A stretch of DNA of 64,000 nt from Thelephora terrestris. Lineage: Eukaryota > Basidiomycota > Agaricomycetes > Thelephorales > Thelephoraceae. The stretch spans positions 1,426,001 to 1,490,000 of the forward strand of contig WIUZ02000003.1 in the NCBI GenBank assembly GCA_015956445.1, read 5' to 3'. A program made the position numbers and the translations under genes. The notes under the pieces are model-generated. The model worked only from the letters and a program-made list of their open reading frames with translations. It had not been told where the DNA came from and searched no databases. This document shows positions 54,942 through 64,000 of the stretch, one piece after another. Numbering within the stretch: the stretch's first letter is position 1; the number at the start of each line of letters is the position of its first letter.

Positions 54942-56777
54942 ATGGCGAGTACTGTCACGGATCCCCAGGACATCTCCATTGCTTGGCAGTTGCAGATCGT
55001 CACTGTGAGTTTATCACCTGAGATTTCAAGGGACGTCATTCGACGCTGCCAGCTAATCCCTACTCGATTCTACAGTACACCCACCGTAAGTCCTCGGGCT
55101 CCAGACTCCATCCAAAGCTCTCATTTTCTCATCATCACTACTCAAGTCTCCTTCTTGACCATCATGGTAAGGTCATTCGTTCCGCCGCGCCTGTTCCGCC
55201 AGGAGAAGCTTTAGTCGTCCACAGTCCCGTCCATGTCTCACGGCTGCTCACCATCACCAGGTACACGACTGGCTCATCCTTCTCGATCAAGAAATCGAGT
55301 ACGTCTGGCGACGCAAGTGGGATATCGGCAAGGTCCTCTTCATCATATCGCGGTACGGGACGTTTTACGATCTACCGATCAGGCTCGTCAGTGAGTCCGA
55401 CTCCATTGAATCCTCACTATGAGATCGCGCGGACGGACGGGACGCTGACGAGGATCCTTCTATTTTTGTAGCACACATTACGCCATATGGCGCAGTAAAC
55501 CATAGTGTAGGTGCGAATGTCTTTTCGACGGCTGCCACGATCTGACCTAAAGAAACACCTCAGACATGTAGCATCCTCTATAAAATCGCCAACTGTAAGC
55601 GAAGGAAGCCATACCTCGGAGTTCAATCATATTTAAATATCGCTGGTCGGAAACAGGGACTAGCATCCTGTGTATATCTGTCTCAGAATGTCAGTCATCG
55701 GAGCGTCACCTGTCGTATTGAACGCTCACCCCAGGCCATTTTTCAGTCATCCTTCTTCTGAGGACCCATGCGCTATACTCTGGGTCGAAGTGGGTCTCAA
55801 TCCCTCTATCAATCGTCTACACAGTACGCCTCCCCCCCCCCAGGATAATTTCGTCCGGGGATATTCCGAATTCACCGTGATTTCAGGTGGGGACGGTGAC
55901 CGGAATCATAATTACCGCCAGGTATCTCGGCACCACGACCCGTGAGCGATTTTCAAGTTCCGGTGGTTTACCTATGCTTACGCGAGAGAGGATGTGATCA
56001 GTCGGCCCGCCGCCTAGCCCCTTGTTCATTGGCTGCTACATCGAGCGGGACGATACTATAATCTCCATAGACTTTTTGATACTCCTCGTATTTGAACTCA
56101 GTAGGCATCAGTTCGTCCTCCACACACCCCCGCGCGCGTACTGACAAAACCTGACGGCAGTTGTTGTGATCTTGACCGTTTTGAAGGGGTTCCGCGATTG
56201 TATGTTTCCCTGCTCACTTCTCACTCTATCGGTGACGTTCATCGAGCTGCTGTAGATAAATCAGGTACCCCGTTGATGAGGGTGATCTACCGTGACAGTA
56301 CGCCTGTTCACCAACCGCTTTCGACAAAATTGACAAAAGGGCCTTCTGTGTCAGGTGTCTTCTTCTTTCTTGTTTTGTTCGGTGAGCGATGCGACCAATC
56401 TGCGAACCTAGAAACTCGACGCTAAGCCGATGAAACGTAGCCGAGTCTCTTTCCGCGATTCTTACTCTCGCGCTAGCACCGGTAAGCGGGACATTCCCAC
56501 CTCCTTCTGATGATTGATCCCCGCACACAACGCTACTGATAACGTCCGTTTTGTGTAGCCTCAGTACGGTCCGATCATGGGCACGGCCACTCGGATATCC
56601 CACAGCATCATCTGTTGTCGGATCTTGCTGAACATCAAACGAACTGCGACGGCGGACGATCCATCGACTTCGACGACGGTGTCGAAAGGGCTAAGTTTTG
56701 CCGTTTATCGCGGGGAACAAACAGAAACGATCCAGCTGGAAGGGCACGAAACGCAGGGTTGTGAGGAGGATCACTGA
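54942..56777 (+). CDS. DUF6533-domain membrane protein, many introns including two microexons
   Basis: The start MASTVTDPQDISIAWQLQIVT (54942-55004) is followed by a 10-nt exon (55076-55085), a 20-nt exon (55147-55166) and 55261-55390. Joined they read QIVTYTHLSFLTIMVHDWLI and LLDQEIEYVWRRKWDIGKVL, the signature of DUF6533, an N-terminal membrane region of many basidiomycete proteins. Downstream exons are recognisable by likeness but not fully bounded: a piece with GIIITARYLG (55890-55960), FIGCYIERDDTIISIDFLIL (56030-56110), IVVILTVLKGFRD (56165-56200), GTPLMRVIYRDS (56262-56296) and GVFFFLVLF, and the last exon 56559-56777 with PIMGTATRISHSIICCRILL. DUF6533 proteins have about seven membrane segments and unknown function. 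It is not related to the 7-TM array family by any motif I see. Confidence 0.75.
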
Positions 56778-57390
56778 GGTGGAGTGGCGGAGACTTCGTC
56801 GCGGGATAGGGATCATCCTGTCGCAGACTCTGTCGGGTGAGGGCGTTTGAGGACAGGTGGGGCTTTTTCTACCGTTTCGATCACGATGTGTCCATGCGGT
56901 GTCGGATCTTGGGTGGATGTATCTGACGAATTCTCCTCTGTGCACGTCACAGTCGACACAGTGTTGGGGGTGGTTAAGTTATGCCGCTTTACTCAAGTCA
57001 CGAAGGGGTTGGATTGAGAAGATTCGTGACACAACGCGTCGTAGATGTTCGTGGATGCGGGGTTGTTCCCTGTAGGAAGAGGAGCCGGAGGGGGGGCTCT
57101 ATCATTGGAGTCAATCCTGCTCGTAGATAAGGCCAGAAGGAGTGTGTCGTTCGGCGATTTTAATTAGAGGGAACCAGGTCGAGGCTCGAGCTGACGCAGA
57201 TACGGGAATTAACCGGGCCGGTAGTTAAGCGCTAAGGAATGGGATGGGTCAACTGATGGTGAACTTCAAGCTCAGCGCTCAGACCCAGCTTGTCTCATCA
57301 TGTGGCGTGTGGGTCGGACAAACCTCTCGTCAATGTCCGCGATAAGGTTGGGGTGGCCCGTGCCAGGTGATCGGAGTCGGAGACGGTACG
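56778..57390. other. Spacer upstream of the F-box gene
   Basis: No gene supported. Short frames only. It probably holds the 3' end of the DUF6533 transcript and the F-box promoter. Confidence 0.4.
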
Positions 57391-57397
57391 TATAAAA
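57391..57397 (+). promoter_or_regulatory. TATA box of the F-box gene
   Basis: TATAAAA, 70-76 nt upstream of the ATG at 57467, followed by a CT-rich stretch (57420-57460) typical of fungal core promoters. Confidence 0.55.
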
Positions 57398-57466
57398 ACT
57401 TGGACAGACCCCGGGGCCTCCACGTCATCCTCAACTCTCTCCTCAACCGTTCTCTCCCCCTTCGCA

Positions 57467-58681
57467 ATGGTCGTACCGCCTCTACCCCAAGAGATTGTCG
57501 ACGAGATTATCGACAATTTCACTGGAGACACACAGACCCTTCGTGCTTGTTCCCTCGTCTCGACAGACTGGGTCGATCGGACTCGTCATCACCTCTTCGT
57601 CCATCTCAAGTTACAATCCCTCTACGATTTCCAATCCTGGTTCGGAGCTGGCCTCGGTCGGTCCACTCATCACGTTCGTTCTCTAATTCTCGCTCAGGAC
57701 GGCGAGTCCAAGTGGATCATCCCGGACATCCTCGCAACGATCCTCAATGATTTTGTCTCCTTCCCCAACGTCAGATCCCTCACGTTGGCCGGCCTGGATT
57801 TCACCCTCTTTGACGAGCGTTCGCTTAGTCAATTTTTCGGCCATTTCTCGGAACATCTGACTTCGCTGAGCGTCGGGCGTTCGACCGTGAGTCCGGACAC
57901 GCTCCTGTACTTCGTCTGCATGTTTCCGAAACTGGACAACCTCAAGCTCGACAACCTCGCGCTCGCAAAGAGCACGATATCGCTTCCGAGACCCGTCGTC
58001 ACTCCCAGGTTCCGGGGCAAGCTGACGTTGATGGATATCAAATCCGATGGAACCCCGATGACCGCACCCTTTGTCGATCCTCCGCTTCCGATGGCATTCG
58101 AGGAGCTGTGCGTGGAGAATTGCAGGTTCGAAACACCGAAGTCCCTGAAGGATCTGTTCATCGCGTGCCAAAGGACGGTTAAGACGGCGAAAGTGGCTAG
58201 GATTTACCTCGGTGCGTTTTTGTCTCCGTGGTTCGTTTCATCGATCCCTCACATGTCTTCGAACGTTGCGTTATCGGTCCCCCACACAGACGACACCTCT
58301 GAAACCCCGCTCATCGATCTATCCCCGTTCAAAAGCCTCGAAGAAGTGACGCTTAGCCTCGTTCATCTCCGAAAGCCAAGTCATTGGATAGAGAAAATCC
58401 TCCGAACCGCCACCTCGATTCGGATCCGAAAGGTCACGTTCGACGCCGATTTCCCCTCCATATCCACCGAGATAGATTCGGAGATCAACATCCGCGCCTG
58501 GGCCGGTTTGGACGCGTTGTTTCTCAAGATGGCTGACAAGCTGGACGGGACCGGTGAGAAGCTGGAGATCGTCTTTAACGCGTTGGTCCCGAACGTGTTT
58601 GGGGAGTTTCGGACCGTCGTTCCTGGGAGGTTCTTGGAGAAGTGTCGGGCCAAGGCCACCGTCAGGTTTGAACATATATGA
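57467..58681 (+). CDS. F-box protein, intronless
   Basis: A single open frame of 404 residues. The N-terminus MVVPPLPQEIVDEIIDNFTG, followed by TLRACSLVSTDWVDRTRHHL and FVHLKL, is the F-box pattern of basidiomycete F-box/LRR-like proteins (LPxEIxDxIIDxL...LxxCSLVSxxWxxRxRxxLF). The F-box would bind Skp1 in an SCF ubiquitin ligase. The remainder has degenerate leucine-rich stretches (FPNVRSLTLAGLDFTLF, LTSLSVGRSTVSPDT, LDNLKLDNLALAKS, SLEEVTLSLVHLRKPSHW) suited to substrate binding; the substrate is unknown. The family has many members in agaricomycetes. The start is supported by a TATA box and a CT-rich leader just upstream. Nothing is broken. Confidence 0.9.
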   Translation: MVVPPLPQEIVDEIIDNFTGDTQTLRACSLVSTDWVDRTRHHLFVHLKLQSLYDFQSWFGAGLGRSTHHVRSLILAQDGESKWIIPDILATILNDFVSFPNVRSLTLAGLDFTLFDERSLSQFFGHFSEHLTSLSVGRSTVSPDTLLYFVCMFPKLDNLKLDNLALAKSTISLPRPVVTPRFRGKLTLMDIKSDGTPMTAPFVDPPLPMAFEELCVENCRFETPKSLKDLFIACQRTVKTAKVARIYLGAFLSPWFVSSIPHMSSNVALSVPHTDDTSETPLIDLSPFKSLEEVTLSLVHLRKPSHWIEKILRTATSIRIRKVTFDADFPSISTEIDSEINIRAWAGLDALFLKMADKLDGTGEKLEIVFNALVPNVFGEFRTVVPGRFLEKCRAKATVRFEHI

Positions 58682-59590
58682 ACTTGCGAGACGGTGGGAA
58701 CGGACCGTGTGCCCCCCGCATATTGGTGGGTGCCACCGTTCTTCATAACTTGCACGCCGAACTGAGCGGCCCTCCTACAGCTCGGAACGAGGCGCGGAGG
58801 TTCCTCGGCGATCTGATTGTATTACCCTGATTTACGATGTGAGGTCAATCCCCGGACCATGTGGTATTAATTCCCCACCGAGCGCAAAGGAGGGTGGTCT
58901 TGATGTTTATTTGATCAAGTCTTTACCGCAGACTCTAATTTTCTGTGAATGGGAGATACTTGTGACCGAGTGCTCTCGAACATGTCCCCGCGGAATGCGC
59001 GGGATCCCGCCAGTTTGAGCAGGACATTCAATCTTTGCCTATCCGGGTATTCGGACTCTCGGAGTTTATTCCCAGATGCCGGGGCGGTGAGATTGCGGTG
59101 ATCCGCACGCGCTACAACCCAACCTACACTCTCCGACTCGAGCCGTGCCAAATCAACATGTGAGATGACTGATGTCACCAACGGCTTCCACGGAAAGGAG
59201 TACGAGCGGTCTGCTCCAAAACTTGGGGTTGATATGACCTGGCGTGGTTCGTTACCTACTCTGACAACGCGCGTCCTCGTGTTCCTTTTTTATCATGCAA
59301 CTGACCTAGCGTGGGCCATTCGATGGTCTCTGTCGTGTCTATACGGACTTTAAAGCATGCGCGGTTTGAAACCGATTCTCCCGACGTCGTGCACGTTTTT
59401 TCTGACCTTGTAAAGGCCTACCACATCCCCATGCACTCAGTCTGTGCCGAACGGCCGTGAGTGCCACAACTAGGAAGTCCTAGCCACCAAGGTGCGTCGT
59501 CGACACCTTTGTTTTTCGTGCCTGTCCTCACGAGTGAGTCCCGCAGATGTTTCCCGTGAGGTCGTAACGTGGAAATATTTGAAAAATTTT
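58682..59590. other. Spacer, no gene supported
   Basis: Contains the 3' flank of the F-box gene and short frames only. The N-terminal part of the oxidoreductase relic that follows may begin near 59500, but I cannot recognise it. Confidence 0.35.
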
Positions 59591-60752
59591 CTACCTACTC
59601 GTTCGCGATCAAGCCGTATCATTTACAATGTGTGCGTTACCTCCGGCTTACCTATCGCACAAATTTGTTCGCTGAAAACCTCTGTAGAGCCTACCTGCTC
59701 ATGAACCTCCTCTCAAATCCGTTCTTGAAACGACCTGTCGAGCTCGAGTTCGCCGGAGAGGTTGCGGACGCGGATCCCTCGACAGGGGTTTCCCTTGATG
59801 ACAAAGTCCCAGGTTTCATTACTTGACCCCCGTGCAAGCATCTGGTGCAATTGGAGTGGCCTTAACCGCGTGTCGGGATCTCTCTGAAACGACAAAGCTG
59901 AGACAATAACCTGGTCCATTCGTTTTCATCAGCAGCACAAGCACAAGCCTCGGGATGTACGCCGTTTAGTTCGCAAGTCATCCGGGATCAGGGTGGCTGC
60001 AGGCACTTCCGGAAGAGATGCAGAGTCGGTCGAACAGTTGGGAGCTGAGGCCTGAGGTACAGATAAGTCTATTCACATGCATCAACGCAATCACCACTTC
60101 TCGTGGGCCTTTTCCTCCATCAGGTCGTATATTAAACCGTTGCCCCGTTCATGAATCCCTCGCTGAATGCTTCAAATCGGACGAGTTCAGCGCTTTCGTT
60201 CGTGGAAGCGGTCGGTCGGTATAGATGTCACCTTTTTGTACACCCGCTCCGAAGCGTATCTCAAACCCGATGGTATCTTCGTCACATGCGGACCCAAGCC
60301 CTCTGGTTTCATCTCCGCTCTCGGATTTCTTTGGGACTTAATCCTCCGCCCGCGTTGGCTCGGGGGCACGAAAAGACGATTGGCGTGAGTTTTTTCAGCC
60401 CGTTATACCGTCGAGGTGGTTTCTGCTGACAGGAATGTGTGGTACTATGCAGCATCGTTTCTGTGCGTCCTTTGAAGGAGCAATTTGAGACGATTACATG
60501 ACTCCTGTCCGAGGATAAGTTTCGATCCGTTTATCTGTTTCCCTTCTCTGACGGGGCTTTGGGACTTGATATATTGATACATTGCTTCTGTGTACCCCTC
60601 CAGAGATTTTCTCGAGGCGTATGAGAAAGTGATCAGCGGTCGCGCCGTAGGAACAGTCGTCGTTGGGGTTCTTGCTGTGCGGAGACCAGGCCTACTGATT
60701 TGGCACAAAAGCTTATTTTTATCCGGGTTAGCGTTTGTCACTTTCCCACATC
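59590..60752 (+). pseudogene. Decayed medium-chain reductase (quinone-oxidoreductase-like)
   Basis: Pieces of one zinc-independent medium-chain dehydrogenase/reductase follow each other on the plus strand. They are FLKRPVELEFAGEVADADPS (59726-59790, GroES-like part), STSLGMYAV then stop then F (59930-59970, the cofactor-binding Gly-rich turn, where relatives have Gln at the stop), IRVAAGTSGRDAESVEQLGA (59980-60045), LYTRSEAYLKPDGIFVTCGP with LRPRWLGGTKRR (60235-60380), and RDFLEAYEKVISGRAVGTVV (60600-60660). The order is that of fungal RTN4IP1/quinone-oxidoreductase-like proteins. Premature stops and frame changes between the pieces cannot all be introns, so I call it a pseudogene. No start was identified. 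Confidence 0.65.
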
Positions 60753-61429
60753 TTACGACTTTGGATTTACAGGACGTCACTAGGAGGTCACATAAAGTTT
60801 GAGCTTGGCTTGTCGCGATATGAGGTGGGTCGAAGCGATCACGTCGTCTTACAAGCCCCACCGTCCTCCAGATACAACCTGCAACACGGCGATACCTGAC
60901 CCTATATGCTTTGTTTCCACACTAACCGTAGATCGCCGCTCCCGTTCTCTCCGCGATCTTTCGAATTCACGACGGCCAATGGAGGCCCGCTTGTCGTATC
61001 CAACAACTTCTTCGTTGATCATCAGTACTTGAACAGATGAAACCGGCATCGGACCGTACGATAAGTGTATTATGAAACCTTACATGTATACTCTATTTTA
61101 TCTATTATTTTGACCAGCGAGAGAAATCGTTGACGTCGGTGCCGATCAGAGATAGTATATTGGCGACCTTCACACAAAAAGGAGCAAGTTCCAAGATAAA
61201 CGTCATCGTTGAACCGTTCAGGAGATGATTCACGTTACCATTCTAGGAATTCAAACTAACCACACCGGGAGCCTTGTTCAAGTAGGTTGCTGTGCCACGA
61301 AAAGTTCAGGCTGCCACGAACCGGTAGAAACCCGGACCAAGCGGGTAAGGTACATGTTGCTCAGCAACATTGTGTTTTGCCAATGGCAGGTTGAATGATC
61401 ATCGTGACCCTTCTCCGTCTCCCTCTGCA
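60753..61429. other. Spacer, no gene supported
   Basis: Short frames only (60799-61032 plus and others). AT-rich near 61080-61110. Nothing recognised. Confidence 0.35.
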
Positions 61430-62392
61430 TGAGATATGTCAGGTGCCGAGAGCAAAGATTTCGATTCTGTGGGCCGTCGTCGTACCTCGAGAAACCTCTT
61501 GACACTCCTCGCGACGTCATTCGCCAATTTCTCTAGAGTGATTGGTTGTCGCTTTGAGGTATAGTCCACCGTAGAAATCTTAAATGCCTATGAGTCTTAA
61601 TCGTGTGAGTGGGGATTTTATCCAACTTCACCTTTGATTCCCAGGGTGGACACCCAACAATCTGGGAAAAAAGTCAATTGTTTGCGGTCCAAGTGTGGAA
61701 GATAACAAGATGTCTCACCAGCACCCTAAGCGTGATCTGAGCACGATTCTCTCCGGACAAAGGGCTATCGTCCCGACCCTCGAAATCGCCCCATCTCTTT
61801 TCCAGAGCATCAGAGAGCCGAATCCCTTTCTCACCACGGACACGAAATTCGATATTCTGGGGATCGCCAGACTTCTTTTGTTGCCTGGGAGGTATATAAA
61901 CGACTTGGGGCACTAGTTTGTGTGAACTCGGGCTAAGGTGAGCATGAAGATCTTCCCCGCCGTCATCCTTGCCCCCATTGTTCAGTCCAGTGGCTACGTC
62001 TGCGTCGGGCGGTGGACCGATTGACTGTGGTCTATCAGGCGAAACCTCCCCAATCGATAAACAGCGGAAGAACTGACCTGGGGTCTAACCTCGGAGAACC
62101 CTGAGAATGGGACACTGACGTGCGAGCGATAGTCCTCTGTCGCACTCGATAGCAAAGCGAGGGGGGGTGGAGTCGAAGTTGAGAACAGTGTTGGGGACTG
62201 GCTCCAAGTGTCTGGAATGTCCCACAGCGTTGGATTTTGCATAGGCAGCGCAACACCTAACTCCCGAAGCGCACCCTGGTATGTGACGACCTGGAGGTAC
62301 TGGTTAAACGGAGGAAGTTCGGGGTAGGTTCCCGGAAAGTATTGGTTTTCCTGATCAGGGAAGTGCATCTCGTGGAAGTACGTTGAGGGCAT
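61430..62392 (-). CDS. Hypothetical agaricomycete protein with LSDALEKRWGDFEGRDD motif
   Basis: A multi-exon gene on the minus strand. Exon 1 starts at 62392 (MPSTYFHEMHFPDQENQYFP, Pro- and aromatic-rich) and reads to about 62080. A second exon (about 61930-61735) reads VPQVVYIPPRQQKKSGDPQN, then FRVRGEKGIRLSDALEKRWG with DFEGRDDSPLSGENRAQITL. After a GT-AG intron (about 61718-61653) comes IVGCPPWESKVKLDKIPTHT, and near 61530-61470 EKLANDVARSVKRFLE. This order (FRVxGxxGIxLxDALEKRxxxLEGRDD, then PW, then a KLAxxVAxxVxRFxE helix) is shared by unnamed agaricomycete proteins I know from memory. The last junction and the true stop are not resolved. Function unknown. Confidence 0.55.
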
Positions 62393-64000
62393 AGGTAGGT
62401 GACTCTAGGGCTGTAGGGAGAAGTGGTGTGGCGGTCCAAGCATCTCGGGTGTACCTTTAAATCCGACCTGGTTTTCTAGGGTTTCATGGACTGAACGAAG
62501 ATGATGGCGGAATTGGCCTTGATCGTGAAGCGGGGCGCTTTGCAGTAGCAGGCTGGGGCGCCTACAATCTCAGGCGGCTATGTAGCAGGCCTTTTGGTTT
62601 TTCTCAAGTCCGTAATCCGTCCACGAGCGCCCGGCAGGCACCCGCACAGCACCCCTCAGAGTTATCCTCTTTAGCGCCGTCACCGGAGAGTTCCCCGAAA
62701 GATTGTCCTTGTCATTAGCAGGATTCTCCACCTTCCATGTGCTACCGTTCGGATGCCCTTCAGAAAATGGCGCTTGGAGCAGAGTTTCATCAGTACATCA
62801 TCCGTGCGTGAGCAAGGGACTGATCACACGCACCAAGCAGATGTGGACGACCTAGCGACGACTATCTGGAAAACCTACAAGAGTGTTGTATCCATGTGGT
62901 ACCTATGCACTAATGCTCCGACAACACCACAGTGCATAATATGAACCATGTCGAGTTTCACAGGGTCGCATGTGCTGAGTTCCATAGCACGCGATCAAAG
63001 TGCTTTCGGAAGGCAATCACCCAGAAATTCGTATTGTCGGTATCTGTATAACCGCCTGGCACCTCATTGAAGACGGTTCAGGACAAGGCATGGAGAAATC
63101 GGGGCCGTCTTTGTAGGAGGGGCGCCTGAAGGGCGCGCACAAATGTTCTGAAGTTGTTTCAGGTTGGAAACCACGGAACGTATGCTTTCCCATGGAAAAC
63201 TCACCGTAGTAACAAGTCATCTGGTTACGTGAAACTGTGGGATTCCGGGCGGAATAAGAGGGAGACGTTTGGGCGTTAGAGAGAAGCCTAGTGTGTCACG
63301 GCGATCCAAATGTTCAGTGTCGCAACTTCGGGGAGTATGATCCCCGTTGCGGTAGAACATTCTGCAGTACGGCCCCCAATATCAAGGCTTCACAGGTCTA
63401 TGAAAGATACGTGTTGACATCTGGTCAAGAAAATTTTGCTATGATGCCGAACCAGGACATTCTGGTAGGTTGCTCATGACCGGATGGCAGAGGGAGGTAC
63501 GATAGCGATGTCGCACTGAGTTGATTGTTTACAATGTCATTGCAAAGCGGAGCTAATCAGAAGTCAATGAGGGCGAATCGCGGAGGGAGATGCTCAACCT
63601 GTTTTTTGCAAACCGCTGCGAATTTTGGGCCGGACCAGCCGTCTAGCCCTTGAGTCATCAAACTAAGAGACCTCAGATGACTTAGCTATGGGCTAGAATC
63701 ATCCGCGCGCAAGGAGCACCCAACACCTATTCCGGAGCCGTAGCCCCATATATCAAAATCGGTGCCGGATGTTACGTCGAATGTTGGATATTGAATATTG
63801 AATATTGAGTGTTGGCGCGATCAATGAGTTGAAAATCTAACGCTCATATAATTCCGCTAGCCCCCGATGTCGGGCACTGCATTGACACGAGGATAGTTGA
63901 AATTCAAAAACCACCAAAGGGAAATTTGGAAAGAGAGATGTGCGTGATGCTGCCGTGCTGACCGTGGTTCCCGCTGAGGACCAGCCTGAGAGTAGCGATT
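62393..64000. other. Right end of window, no gene supported
   Basis: Short frames only. The longest (62753-62944, 63291-63479) show no domain. A short AT-rich tandem repeat, TTGAATATTGAATATTGA, lies near 63788-63806. A gene continuing beyond the window cannot be excluded. Confidence 0.35.

Noticed and set aside
57683-58171. Minus-strand 162-codon frame over the F-box gene
   Set aside because: It is antisense to a clear 404-residue F-box gene and has no domain.
1-64000. tRNA or rRNA genes
   Set aside because: None was seen by eye; a covariance-model scan would be needed to exclude a tRNA firmly.

Overview
The window looks like a chromosomal stretch of an agaricomycete (mushroom-forming) basidiomycete. 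Genes have many GT-AG introns of about 55-95 nt. Recognisable families are fungal: an agaricomycete-type seven-transmembrane family, DUF6533, an F-box protein, a fungal BTB protein and a protein with an LSDALEKR-type motif. I saw no prokaryotic gene organisation and no rRNA or tRNA gene.

About 1-36 kb and 50.6-54.2 kb hold an array of one multi-exon 7-TM membrane protein family: 11 copies (A-K) plus one relic exon. Copies A, B and C (1-8.6 kb) are on the plus strand and copies D-K (9-54 kb) on the minus strand. C and D are tail to tail, so the array is an inverted duplication with its axis near 8.6-8.9 kb. The ancestral gene has five exons (intron phases 1,0,1,0) and about 350 residues, and ends in a conserved AIEEVPL-like tail. 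B, E, F, G, H and I read as intact. A is cut by the window edge. D is open throughout but has GG instead of AG at one splice acceptor. C has a 13-nt deletion. J has several lesions. K is open and has lost intron 4 precisely. Between copies lie long, decayed, repeated spacers: a conserved upstream promoter segment with a TTATAA box about 110 nt before the ATG, fragments of an unidentified reading frame, a 1.5-kb block duplicated at 12.3-13.8 and 19.8-21.3 kb, and two 5' fragments of a CIAO1-like WD40 gene.

A 14.0-kb DNA transposon (36492-50504) has inserted between copies I and J. It has imperfect terminal inverted repeats of about 120 bp, a perfect target-site duplication, and subterminal repeats. 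It carries five spliced genes with open frames: an integrase-type DDE transposase with a helix-turn-helix, a BTB/POZ protein, a large protein combining a Cys-rich zinc-finger-like region with a caspase-like His/Cys pair, and two proteins of unknown function (one with a CxC/CxxCxxxxH motif, one with an acidic tail). It looks young. I see no capsid, envelope, polymerase or reverse transcriptase gene in it. It is the most unusual object in the window.

The right flank (54.9-64 kb) holds ordinary single-copy genes: a DUF6533 membrane protein with 10-nt and 20-nt microexons, an intronless F-box protein, a decayed quinone-oxidoreductase-like pseudogene and a minus-strand hypothetical protein. The last 1.6 kb shows nothing I can support.
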